Shown here: positions 7,733 to 16,161 of the stretch, in pieces
How positions within the stretch are numbered: position 1 is the first letter of the stretch
Layout: each line of letters starts with the position of its first letter
Assembly: GCF_000739655.1 (NCBI RefSeq)
Contig: NZ_BATR01000181.1
Location: forward strand, 124,001-188,000
DNA: 64,000 bases
Direction of reading: 5' to 3'
DNA from: Verrucomicrobium sp. BvORR106
GTDB taxonomy: Bacteria; Verrucomicrobiota; Verrucomicrobiia; Verrucomicrobiales; Verrucomicrobiaceae
Program-made: the position numbers and the translations under genes
The notes under the pieces: model-generated
Databases searched by the model: none
Told to the model about the DNA's origin: nothing
The model's input: the letters and a program-made list of their open reading frames with translations, nothing else

Positions 7733-8725
7733 ATGACCAGCCACACCCATCCCCCACTGCCTCAGCCCCAAATTCAACTCGGCAAGGACGGCCCTCTGGT
7801 GGGCGTGCAAGGCCTCGGCTGCATGGGCATGAGCGAGTTCTACGGCACGACCGATGAGACAGAAGCCCGGGCAACCCTTGAGCGGGCCCTCGAACTGGGC
7901 GTCACCATGTTTGACACTGCGGACATGTATGGCCTGGGTGCCAACGAAACCTTCTTGAAACCCTTCCTGCAGGCCCATCGCGACGAAGTGTTCATTGCCA
8001 CGAAGTTCGGCTACACGCGCACTCCTGAGAATCCGCATGACTGGAGCGTCGACAATCGTCCCGAGCACATTCGGTCCGCAGTGGACCGCTCCCTCCAGCG
8101 TCTCGGGATCGACACCATCGATCTCTACTACATGCACCGGCGTCATGAGGCCGTCCCGCTTGAGGATTCTGTGGGCACCATGGCAGAGCTTGTGCGCCTG
8201 GGCAAAGTCAGATGGCTCGGACTGTCTGCCGTCACCGCCAGTGAATTGCGCGCTGCCTCTGCCATTCATCCCATCACCGCCTTGCAGTCCGAATGGTCGG
8301 TCTTCACTCGCGAGATCGAGTTGAAGGTGATTCCCGCCGCAGTGGAGCTCGGCACAGCCCTGGTTCCCTACTCGCCTCTCGGGAGAGGGATGCTCACCGG
8401 AAAAGGATTCACGGCCAGCCTGTCTGAACAGGATGCCAGACAGATGTTTCCTCGATTCTCTCCGGAAAACCTGTCTACCAATCTGAAGTTGGTCGCCCGG
8501 ATCGAAGAAGCAGCGGCAGCGCTGGGAGCAACCACCGCCCAGGTCGCCCTGGCCTGGATCTATGCCCAGTCTCGCAAACTCGGCGCCACGGCAGTTCCCA
8601 TCCCCGGCACCCGCAAGAGGAGCCGCCTGGAGGAGAACCTCGCAGCCACCACTCTCACTCTCAGTGATGACGTCATGGCCATGCTAGAACCGCTCGGCAG
8701 GTCAGTCCAAGGAGTCGCCGTTTGA
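7733..8725 (+). CDS. Aldo/keto reductase (AKR13/YakC-like)
   Basis: The protein of about 330 residues is a TIM-barrel NADPH-dependent carbonyl reductase. The catalytic tetrad is visible: Asp and Tyr in MFDTADMYG, Lys in IATKFGY, His in YYMHRRH. VQGLGCMGMSEFYG and the C-terminal cofactor loop AVPIPGTRKRSRLEENL are typical of YakC-type reductases. The ATG at 7733 is preferred over a GTG at 7721 because the predicted transcription start lies only a few bases before the GTG. The divergent MerR protein probably induces it, suggesting detoxification of an electrophile or aldehyde. Confidence 0.93.
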   Translation: MTSHTHPPLPQPQIQLGKDGPLVGVQGLGCMGMSEFYGTTDETEARATLERALELGVTMFDTADMYGLGANETFLKPFLQAHRDEVFIATKFGYTRTPENPHDWSVDNRPEHIRSAVDRSLQRLGIDTIDLYYMHRRHEAVPLEDSVGTMAELVRLGKVRWLGLSAVTASELRAASAIHPITALQSEWSVFTREIELKVIPAAVELGTALVPYSPLGRGMLTGKGFTASLSEQDARQMFPRFSPENLSTNLKLVARIEEAAAALGATTAQVALAWIYAQSRKLGATAVPIPGTRKRSRLEENLAATTLTLSDDVMAMLEPLGRSVQGVAV

Positions 8726-8881
8726 GATCCACAGCCCGAGGAAACATCCTCCACGTTCCACTGCGGACAGATCAGAAAAATCTTGGCACGAGTGTCCATT
8801 CGTCTGGACGCGATTCGTCAAGAGTCTGAAGCCTGCCGGCGGGGAAGATCCTGCCAGCTCAACGAAACAGGAGATAAGACC

Positions 8882-9688
8882 ATGAGTACCAACACCATCG
8901 AACGCCCCGCCTCCCAGAAAGACTCCTCTGCCGAGCCGATCCTGACGGGTCATCCCGTCGTCTCACGTGCCGAGTGGATCGAAGCCCGCAAGGAGTTGAT
9001 CAAGAAAGAAAAGGCGGCCCTGAAAGTGCAGGACGAAGTAGCAGAGGAACGCCGCAAACTGCCATGGGTGAAGGTGGAGAAGGACTATGTCTTCGACACC
9101 CCGACAGGAAAGAAATCACTGGCCGAGCTCTTCGCCGGCAACAGCCAGCTCATCGTGTACCACTTCATGTTTGGACCCGGCTGGAAGGAGGGGTGCCCCG
9201 GCTGCTCCTTCATGGTGGATCACTTTGATGGACCGCACATCCATCTCTTCCACCATGATGTCACTCTCGTCGCCGTGTCACGCGCAACCCTGCCTGAGTT
9301 GGAGAAATACAAAACCCGCATGGGCTGGAAGTTCCCCTGGGTGTCCGCTCACGACACGGACTTCAACGAGGACTACCACGTCTCCGCCACTACAGAAGAC
9401 AAAGCGCGCGGCAAGATGCAGTACAACTTCGAGGACGCAGATCTTGAGATCGATGAACTGCCCGGAGTGAGCGTCTTCTACAAGGACGAAGACGGGAATG
9501 TCTTCCACACTTATTCCGACTATGCCCGTCAAACAGAGTCGTTACTGGGCGCCTATCACTTCCTCGATCTCACCCCAAAGGGACGCAATGAGAACGGTCC
9601 GAATTTCAATCTCGGCGACTGGGTCGAGCGCCACGACGAGTACACCGATGTGAAGGCCGCAGCTCCGACATGCTGCGCCAGCCATTGA
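8882..9688 (+). CDS. DUF899 family thioredoxin-fold protein
   Basis: The 268-residue protein matches DUF899: VSRAEWIEARKELIKKEKAALK, LPWVKVEKDYVFDTPTGKKSLAELF, YHFMFGPGWKEGCPGCSFMVDHFDG, and WKFPWVSAHDTDFN. The CPGC motif sits where thioredoxin-fold proteins carry their redox cysteines, but the enzymatic role of the family is unknown. A Shine-Dalgarno AGGAGAT lies just before the ATG at 8882. It ends with CC-A-S-H, two more cysteines. It may belong to the same stress response as the upstream reductase, though the 156-bp gap could hold its own promoter. Confidence 0.9.
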   Translation: MSTNTIERPASQKDSSAEPILTGHPVVSRAEWIEARKELIKKEKAALKVQDEVAEERRKLPWVKVEKDYVFDTPTGKKSLAELFAGNSQLIVYHFMFGPGWKEGCPGCSFMVDHFDGPHIHLFHHDVTLVAVSRATLPELEKYKTRMGWKFPWVSAHDTDFNEDYHVSATTEDKARGKMQYNFEDADLEIDELPGVSVFYKDEDGNVFHTYSDYARQTESLLGAYHFLDLTPKGRNENGPNFNLGDWVERHDEYTDVKAAAPTCCASH

Positions 9689-9759
9689 TCCTCCATCCTG
9701 CATTGCATCTGCCCGTCCTCTTTTCGACGGCGGGCGGAGATGCAGTCGTGACAGACGGA

Positions 9760-10220
9760 TCACGCGCGAATGAAGCTGAAGGGCGAAAAGTCGTCCGGCA
9801 GGTTCTGCATCGCCTCGATAGCAGGCTCCTCTGCAAGCTGTTCCTGCCAGTGGGCCGCCCAGCTCACAAACTCCTCGAGTATTTCAAAGAACCCTTCCGG
9901 TCCCTTCTCAGCCAGCAACACCTGCGTCTGGGCCAGGATCTCCCCGGCATCTGCATCCAGGCCAAAGCGAAGCCCCGCGCCAAGTTCCGCACCGAACAAC
10001 TGTGCGACGCCCTTTCCATCACTGACTCAAATCCGGACTTCCCCAGCAAAGTGTCCACCGTCACCCGGGATCCCCGCTCTTCCACCTTCGGCCCCAGCTC
10101 GACAAAGGTATGAGGAGACAATCCGGTCGAACGCCCTGATATGCCGGTGAAGTTGGACATGACTCGAAGCGTGAAGACGGAAGCCCCCTTGGTCAGCATC
10201 CCGCGGGTCGGCCGCTCCAT
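9760..10220 (-). pseudogene. Probable frameshifted gene of unknown function
   Basis: Reading on the minus strand from the ATG at 10220, one frame gives a protein-like stretch (GMLTKGASVFTLRVMSNFTG..., VELGPKVEERGSRVTVDTLLGKSG). Near 10030 good coding character jumps to another frame, which continues SDGKGVAQLFGAELGAG... to the stop at 9760 and is rich in normal helical sequence (AEKGPEGFFEILEEF). Neither frame alone is convincing over the whole length, so a single-base frameshift near 10020-10035 is the simplest reading. I do not recognise the family. Alternatively the 3' part (about 90 residues) is a small intact gene. Confidence 0.4.
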
Positions 10221-10290
10221 TATCAGGGCGAACCGCCCGCTTGAAGTCAGTTTTGCGCGACAAGGTTGTCACATCCCCTGACCACCTGTT

Positions 10291-11145
10291 TTATCCCGCG
10301 GCCTTGGTGGCCAGCACCCGGTACATGAGTGGCATCGTGGGCATCCCCTTGGGGGGCACCATCCGCCGGCCGCCGGAGTCCCACATGCCCTCAAACAAGG
10401 CGCAGCCGTTGGCGTACGGGTACTCGTCCAGACGGACAATCACCAGCCCTGCCTTGGCGAGTGAGGTGATAACATCCCCCACGCCCCAGGCGAACTCATG
10501 GGCCGGGTGAGGATTCACAAAGTTCTCGATACCGGTGAGATACTCTCCCAGAGCCAGGCCGTTGCCCGACTGGGCGACATAGTCTGACACGCCGGGAGAG
10601 GAGATTGGACCGTTGGGGAAATAGTCGTAGTGAAACTTCCACGCCTCATCAAAGATCATGGTGAAAGGGTGAAACTCGACAAATACGAACCGGCCTCCGG
10701 GCCGCAACAAAGCGTGAATGCCCTGACCCCAAGCCCCGATGTCCGACAGCCAGCAGATGGTGCCGTAGGAGGCAAAGATCACATCATACTGCACGCCCGT
10801 TTCGACCGCTGTGGTGAAGTAATCGTAAACGTCCATTCGGTGGAACGTCGCTGGCAGCCCCGAGTCCGCCGAGAGCTTTGTGGCGAAGCGGATGGCCTCG
10901 TCCGAGATGTCTACCCCCGTCACCCTGCCGCCCAATTGCACCAGGCCCAACGTGTCCTGCCCCGAGTTGCACTGAAGATGGAGCACCTCCAGCCCTGTCA
11001 GATCTCCAAGCAGTTCCTTCTCTTCAGGAAACAACGTACTGCCTCCATCACGAAAGTAGACCGCCTGATCGCCCTTGTGGCTGTTGTGCGCCACCGTCGC
11101 CGCATTCCAGGAAAGACGATTGGTTTCGTGTGAATGGGATTGCAT
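10291..11145 (-). CDS. Class I SAM-dependent methyltransferase
   Basis: The 284-residue protein has a Rossmann methyltransferase core: motif I LEVLHLQCNSGQDTLGL, VTGVDISDEAI (acidic SAM-ribose residue), YDVIFASYGTICWL and LLRPGGRFVFVEFHP. It resembles the UbiE/Coq5-type Methyltransf_11/25 families that act on small molecules. The ATG at 11145 is used; an upstream in-frame start at 11181 would overlap the preceding LRR-kinase stop. It lies 25 bp after the kinase gene on the same strand and is probably co-transcribed. The substrate is not predictable. Confidence 0.88.
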   Translation of the reverse strand: MQSHSHETNRLSWNAATVAHNSHKGDQAVYFRDGGSTLFPEEKELLGDLTGLEVLHLQCNSGQDTLGLVQLGGRVTGVDISDEAIRFATKLSADSGLPATFHRMDVYDYFTTAVETGVQYDVIFASYGTICWLSDIGAWGQGIHALLRPGGRFVFVEFHPFTMIFDEAWKFHYDYFPNGPISSPGVSDYVAQSGNGLALGEYLTGIENFVNPHPAHEFAWGVGDVITSLAKAGLVIVRLDEYPYANGCALFEGMWDSGGRRMVPPKGMPTMPLMYRVLATKAAG

Positions 11146-11170
11146 GGGGGAAAGATAGCGGGGACCAGGG

Positions 11171-12502
11171 CTAGTTCGCAAGAGCGGACAACCTGGACTT
11201 CAGCTCAAGAAATGACGGACGTGCGGCGACGTCTGGCAGGCAGCACACATCCCTCATTCGAATGAGCTCAGCGATGCCGTCATCTGCTTGCGGTGCGGAT
11301 TCGACCACGAACTCGACCAGCTCCTCCAGTAGGTATCCAAAGGCCCGGACTTCCACACGCTCCAGATCACGAGCCAGCGTCAAATTCCCACGATCATAAA
11401 ACGCGGCAGCACCAAAATCGCTCAGCAGACACCCACCGTCCGGCTTGTAGAGGATATTGTGAGCATAGAGATCCCCATGGAGAATGCCCTTCTCGTGGAG
11501 CTGCACCGCCGCGGAAGCAATACCGTGCACCAGATGCACAGCAGCCTCTGCAGACAGCCTCACCCCTTCCGAGTACACATCCCGGGTGCAGGTCTCGAAA
11601 CTGGGCGGTCCCGCGAGATTGGCGTAGGCCGGATCAATGAGACGCATCACGATGCCTTCCGCACCGTCAGGATGCCCGCCAATCCTGCCCAAAACCCGAG
11701 TGAGATGGGGATGCTCCCCCACTCCCAGACTGGCGGCCATTTCACTGGCAGGAAGCCCGTCGGAGGTCATCGCGCCCTTGAAGATCTTCACCGCCACCTC
11801 CTTGTCGGAATCAGCGGGAATTCCACGTTGCCACTCTGCCCGATGAATCACTCCAGAGGCCCCCTCCCCGAGTTGCTGATTCAATACCAGCTCCGACCAT
11901 GGGATAGTGGCAATGTCGCCCTCTCCTTCCAGGTCTGGATTTGCTTCCGTCATGGGGTTGCCGGCCAGGGCCAGCCAGGCCAGCCGTGGCAGGCGGAGCA
12001 ACCACTCTGGCAACGCGCCAAACCGGTTGGCGGCCAGTCGGAGCAGTTCGAGGTTTTCACAATTGGCCATCTCCGCCGGCAGGGTCGCCAGGGCGTTTCC
12101 AGAGAGCATCAGCTTTTGCAGCCGCTGGCATTTCCCCAGCGCAGTGGGCAGCTCCCGCAGCCGGTTTTCCGTGAGGATGAGCCACTGGAGATCCTGCGGT
12201 AGCGCCCCTTCTTCGATCTCCTCAATCTGGTTTGCGCGAAAGCCCACCATGGTCAGGCTGGGGCAGGTGCCCAGCACCGCTGGCAGCCGGGTGAACTGGT
12301 TGTTCGAGCAGAAGAGGATGCGCAGCTTCTTCAGGCGCCCCAAGTCATCCGGCAGGGAGGAAAGCCGGTTGCCCGTGAGGTTCAGTACTTCCAGCGTGTC
12401 TGCGTGATCGAACACCTCCCGCGGGAACTCGGTAAGTCCCGCGGCAAGATCAATGCGCGTCGTAGGTGGGGCAAGGGAACTGGCAGGGTCTCTTTCAGAC
12501 AT
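11171..12502 (-). CDS. Leucine-rich-repeat protein kinase
   Basis: The 443-residue protein has about six to seven LRRs (residues 30-190; units such as LEVLNLTGNRLSSLPDDLGRL) followed by a protein-kinase domain (about 205-440). Kinase features are a Gly-rich loop LGEGASGVIHRAEW, VAVKIF with the catalytic Lys, HGDLYAHNILY in the catalytic loop and DFGAAAF. The Arg of the usual HRD is Gly, so it is a non-RD kinase. It has no signal peptide or transmembrane helix, so it is cytoplasmic. LRR-kinases of this small form are scattered in bacteria with unknown targets. Confidence 0.87.
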   Translation of the reverse strand: MSERDPASSLAPPTTRIDLAAGLTEFPREVFDHADTLEVLNLTGNRLSSLPDDLGRLKKLRILFCSNNQFTRLPAVLGTCPSLTMVGFRANQIEEIEEGALPQDLQWLILTENRLRELPTALGKCQRLQKLMLSGNALATLPAEMANCENLELLRLAANRFGALPEWLLRLPRLAWLALAGNPMTEANPDLEGEGDIATIPWSELVLNQQLGEGASGVIHRAEWQRGIPADSDKEVAVKIFKGAMTSDGLPASEMAASLGVGEHPHLTRVLGRIGGHPDGAEGIVMRLIDPAYANLAGPPSFETCTRDVYSEGVRLSAEAAVHLVHGIASAAVQLHEKGILHGDLYAHNILYKPDGGCLLSDFGAAAFYDRGNLTLARDLERVEVRAFGYLLEELVEFVVESAPQADDGIAELIRMRDVCCLPDVAARPSFLELKSRLSALAN

Positions 12503-12569
12503 CGGGGAGGCGTGAGAACGCCTTCCCTACGCCAAGACCCCGGCCAGCGCAATGCGACAACCGCGCCCC

Positions 12570-13823
12570 CTAAATACCCACTTCCCAGCCCTTGCGGTAC
12601 TTGCGCCCCAGATACTTCTCCGCTTCCGGATTCCCCGTGATCTTCTTCGTCTTGGGGTCGAAATGCACCATACTGCCCGTTCGGTAGGCGATGTTGCCCA
12701 GGTGGCAGAGCAGGGTGCTCTTTTGCCCTTCATCGATGGGCGAGTTGAGTTTCTCGTTGCCACGGATCGCCTCCAGGAAGTTGCCGATATGTTCCACGTC
12801 GCCCCCTTTGCCTTTGCCCTTGGCGATCTCGGTGCCCTTGAGGTCATAGAACGTGTATGCCGCCCCGGTGGTGTGCAGCGAGCCTCCTTCTGCATAGAAG
12901 ATGCACTCACCCGTCTTTTCCACAGGACGCGGATGGCAGCTGCTCTGCTCCCAGCTCATGCCGACCTTGCCGAAATCATACACTGCGGATCCCGTGTCCG
13001 GCGTCTCCTGCTTGTCGTCATACCAGTACCGGCCACCATTGTAAGTCACACGCAGCGGGTAGTCCACCTGCAGGCCCCAGCGAAGGACATCGAGGTGATG
13101 GATGCCGTTATTTCCCAGTTCCCCGTTGCCCCAGTGCCACAGCCAGTGCCAGTCATAGTGCACATAGGACTCCATATCCCGCTCGGCCGTCATCGGCCCC
13201 TGCCAGAGGTCCATGTCGATCTCTGGTGAAGCCGGATTGGCCTTCTGGCCGATGGCCTTGCGGTTGGCATTGTAGAAGGCACGTGCGTAGTGAACTTTGC
13301 CAATCTTCCCCTCATGGAGAAGGGCAATGGGCTCCTTGAGCCAGGTGCGGCGCTGGTTGCCCATCTGCACCACGCGGTCATATTTCTTTGCGGCATCAAC
13401 GATCAGCTCCGCCTCCTGCATGTTCTGGCTGCCGGGCTTCTCCACGTACACGTGCTTGCCCGCTTTCATGGCCAGCACGGCGGCGGGTGTGTGCCAGAAG
13501 TTGGGCGTGGCAATGAAGACTGCGTCCAGTTCCTTGTCATCGAGGAAGGTTCGGAAGTCCTTTACCCCCACACAAGAGACCTGCTGTTTCTCAGCCACGA
13601 CCTTCAGTCCCCGGTCAAGACGGACGGGGTCCACCTCAGCCAGGTACTTGATCTCCACATTGGGGATTTGCAGTAGTGCCTGCACATGTCCCATGCCCCG
13701 CCCCAGTGCGACCACGGCGACCTTCAGCTTTCGCGTGTCCCGCGCCTCCTGGGCCTGGACTGCGGAGATGGCGAGACCGGCCCCGAGGGCCGAAGTGTGC
13801 TTGAGGAGAGATCGACGGTTCAT
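12570..13823 (-). CDS. Secreted Gfo/Idh/MocA family oxidoreductase
   Basis: The 417-residue protein starts MNRRSLLKHTSALGAGLAISAVQA, a twin-arginine-like export signal. A Rossmann NAD(P) domain follows (LKVAVVALGRGMGHV), then the family motif YVEKPGSQNMQEA (EKP) and a C-terminal substrate domain with GNGELGNNGIHHLDVLRWGL. Such exported oxidoreductases are expanded in Verrucomicrobiota and Planctomycetota and are linked to sugar or polyol oxidation. The ATG at 13823 is chosen over a TTG at 13832. The exact substrate is unknown. Confidence 0.92.
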   Translation of the reverse strand: MNRRSLLKHTSALGAGLAISAVQAQEARDTRKLKVAVVALGRGMGHVQALLQIPNVEIKYLAEVDPVRLDRGLKVVAEKQQVSCVGVKDFRTFLDDKELDAVFIATPNFWHTPAAVLAMKAGKHVYVEKPGSQNMQEAELIVDAAKKYDRVVQMGNQRRTWLKEPIALLHEGKIGKVHYARAFYNANRKAIGQKANPASPEIDMDLWQGPMTAERDMESYVHYDWHWLWHWGNGELGNNGIHHLDVLRWGLQVDYPLRVTYNGGRYWYDDKQETPDTGSAVYDFGKVGMSWEQSSCHPRPVEKTGECIFYAEGGSLHTTGAAYTFYDLKGTEIAKGKGKGGDVEHIGNFLEAIRGNEKLNSPIDEGQKSTLLCHLGNIAYRTGSMVHFDPKTKKITGNPEAEKYLGRKYRKGWEVGI

Positions 13824-13856
13824 AGGAAACAATGCACGAGATCGTAGATGCCGGTT

Positions 13857-13878
13857 GCCTCAGTATTCCCCCTGAGGC
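13857..13878 (-). terminator. Possible terminator hairpin after the OsmC gene
   Basis: GCCTCAG and CTGAGGC form a 7-bp stem with an 8-nt loop, 18 bp downstream of the osmC-like stop and 34 bp upstream of the Gfo/Idh start. No clear T-run follows. It could end the osmC transcript. Confidence 0.3.
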
Positions 13879-13895
13879 CGGGGTCACTGGGCCGG

Positions 13896-14306
13896 TTAGC
13901 CATTCCAGACGAACTCAATCGGTGCCTGCACATCCGGATGGAGGCTGCGATGCACGGGGCAGCCCCGTCCCGCGCCTTCCAGCAGTTCCCGGTCCGGATG
14001 ATCCTCCGGTAGCGGGATGGTCACCACCACCGGCAGGCGCTCGATGCGGCGCGGGGGCGCTGAGGTCATGTGTTTTTCCACATGCACCGTCATCGGAGGA
14101 AGGTCATACCCCTTGCGATTGGCCACGATGGCCATGGTCGTGGCAATACACGTGGCCAGGGCGGTCGCTACAAGATCCGTCGGGGAAAAGGCCTCGCCCT
14201 TGCCCATGTTGTCCTTCGGAGCATCCGTCGTCAGTTCCACTCCGGAGGGACCATGTTTGGCGCGGCATCGCAAGCCGCCGTCATACGTCACATTTACTTC
14301 AACCAT
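13896..14306 (-). CDS. OsmC family peroxiredoxin-like protein
   Basis: The 136-residue protein fits the OsmC/Ohr fold (MVEVNVTYDGGLRCRAKHGPSG, FSPTDLVATALATCIATTMAIVANRKG with the first redox Cys, and GRGCPVHRSLHPDV with the second). OsmC proteins reduce organic hydroperoxides in the cytoplasm. The ATG at 14306 is preferred to a TTG at 14321. It ends the minus-strand run downstream of the nucleotidyltransferase gene, 33 bp away, but a functional link to that gene is not evident. Confidence 0.9.
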   Translation of the reverse strand: MVEVNVTYDGGLRCRAKHGPSGVELTTDAPKDNMGKGEAFSPTDLVATALATCIATTMAIVANRKGYDLPPMTVHVEKHMTSAPPRRIERLPVVVTIPLPEDHPDRELLEGAGRGCPVHRSLHPDVQAPIEFVWNG

Positions 14307-14339
14307 AGGGCTCTTACGCAAGAGCCTGTCATGGATCTT

Positions 14340-16016
14340 TCAAGGGGCATCTGCCGGTTTCACCTGCGCTCCAGACAAAGCATCATCCGGGGCCTTCGTC
14401 CCTGGCTTGGACGGTCGGACCGCCGCCACTTCCATGGAGAGCACGGGCAACCCCAAAGCTCGCGCATCACCAGCGACAACGTGCGGCAGGCAGGTCCAGG
14501 AAAGCTCCACGGTGCGCCCATCCTGCCCCTCCGCCCCGCTGAGGTTGATCGAAAGGGCCAACACTCCCTGTTTGCCTTTCACGCTCGACTGCGGGAGTGG
14601 CACTCCATCCACACAAAATTGAAGGTGCGCACTGAGGTCTGAGGCCCAGGCGCGCAGCCTGCCCATATCTATCCACACCTTGAAGGAAAGCCCCGCAGGA
14701 AATGTGAGTCGCACCCTTGCCTCGGGTCTGGACCAGCGCAGCAGACGATCCACATACGGCTCCAGTGGATAGAAGCCTTTCAAGTCAGCTTCCTCAAACC
14801 GGCCCACACTCCCGACCTCGCGACCCCGGAGCAGTCTCGGTATCCTGCGCACATACCAGGGGAGCCAGTTCCTGAACCAATAGGCAGCCTGCGCCCGATA
14901 GTGCGAGGTGAATTGACCTGGCAAAAGATTGTTGGCATGGCGGAAATAGACTGGAAATCCGCTCAACTGTCGCCATAGGCCGTGCCCACGAGCGCAACGA
15001 AGGTGATGACTAAAGTCCAGCGGCATCCTGTGCAGGGGGGATGGGAGACTCCTGCCCAGCAGGCGCGCTTCCCATCGCTCTTGAAAGGTAGGCCTCAACT
15101 CCCCCATGCGTCGGAACGCCTCAGCCGGAACCTCCACCTCCAGGTGCTTCTGCAAATAGTCCAGAGTGCCCTGCACTCCTTGAACCGCTCCGATCGCGGG
15201 AGCATGCTCCGCCACGCGCCGCCAGTCGATCTGCCTGCCCGCCTGCTGAACGAGGAAATAAGCATCGGCGATCCAGCGCACCGGTGACACCGACTTGTAC
15301 TGGGGCCCATGCGCGCAGGTGTGCAGGAACTGGTCCGTGGCACAAGGCACTCCGGCAGGTTCACCATGCAGTTCCAGAGACTGTCGCCCTTCCCACAAGG
15401 TGCGATCAAAATCCTTTCCTGCCGGCAGGTGGCAGAGGCGCCAGTGCAGATCGATCGCCGCGTTTGAGTCATCCTTGAACGAACAGGCATGGATGCTGGC
15501 GGGCAGATCGCGCGGAGAATGAACCTGCGAATGCCAACCCAACCCTTCCAGGACGTCCATCGCCTCCCCCACCCGGGAAAGAGGCACCAGCAGATCGAAG
15601 TCATCCATGGGGCGGACCCCGTGGTCCCGATAGACCGTAAGCGTCAATCCTGCTCCTTTAAGCAGCATGCAGGGGATCTCCCGTGCGGCCAAGGCCTTCA
15701 GCACTGCCGCTTTTCGGCCCAATACCATCTGGTTCTTTGTCCAAAAATTACGATAAATCCCCTTCAGCCTCGGCAGCAGAGGATCAGCCGCATCCACCCC
15801 CACCCTTACGAGATTGCGATAGAGCAGGCCCATGAGCCGGAAAGTGCCCGCCTCCAGATAGTCCAGGTCATTCACCGCCTTCCACTCTTCCCAGGCGGAT
15901 AGGGCTGGTCCCGCCTCCAGCAGAGCCGCCCGCAGCAGCAAGGTTTGCCCGGGCGTGGGCCAGCATCCTCCGGTCAGCAATACGGTGGTGGTAGCAGTTG
16001 GGACGGAGGTGGGCAT
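14340..16016 (-). CDS. Nucleotidyltransferase family protein (NTP_transf_5 type) of the kinase/PqqD locus
   Basis: The 558-residue protein carries the family core MLLKGAGLTLTVY and RPMDDFDLLVP (about 118-145), where the Asp residues (D138, D139, D141) would bind metal, followed by IDLHWRLCHLP. This family is a recurring partner of HPr-kinase-like proteins in lasso-peptide clusters, where one member (pseudomycoidin PsmN) acts on the phosphorylated C-terminus. The C-terminal 200 residues, with WFRNWLPWYVRRIPRLLRG, are an unassigned domain. The ATG at 16016 is chosen because an upstream extension to 16163 would overlap the divergent PqqD gene. The shared 145-bp intergenic region would co-regulate both. 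Confidence 0.82.
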   Translation of the reverse strand: MPTSVPTATTTVLLTGGCWPTPGQTLLLRAALLEAGPALSAWEEWKAVNDLDYLEAGTFRLMGLLYRNLVRVGVDAADPLLPRLKGIYRNFWTKNQMVLGRKAAVLKALAAREIPCMLLKGAGLTLTVYRDHGVRPMDDFDLLVPLSRVGEAMDVLEGLGWHSQVHSPRDLPASIHACSFKDDSNAAIDLHWRLCHLPAGKDFDRTLWEGRQSLELHGEPAGVPCATDQFLHTCAHGPQYKSVSPVRWIADAYFLVQQAGRQIDWRRVAEHAPAIGAVQGVQGTLDYLQKHLEVEVPAEAFRRMGELRPTFQERWEARLLGRSLPSPLHRMPLDFSHHLRCARGHGLWRQLSGFPVYFRHANNLLPGQFTSHYRAQAAYWFRNWLPWYVRRIPRLLRGREVGSVGRFEEADLKGFYPLEPYVDRLLRWSRPEARVRLTFPAGLSFKVWIDMGRLRAWASDLSAHLQFCVDGVPLPQSSVKGKQGVLALSINLSGAEGQDGRTVELSWTCLPHVVAGDARALGLPVLSMEVAAVRPSKPGTKAPDDALSGAQVKPADAP

Positions 16017-16161
16017 GAGACGGGGAGCGGCGCGGAGATTCCCGCACCGGGTTTTCGCTGCGAAAGCGAACCATGCAAACATTTCATCCCTAGACAAAAA
16101 TTTTGGCTGGAATTCTGCCTCTGCTGGTGAAGCCTGCCATTTCTCCTCCCGCTCAAACCAC

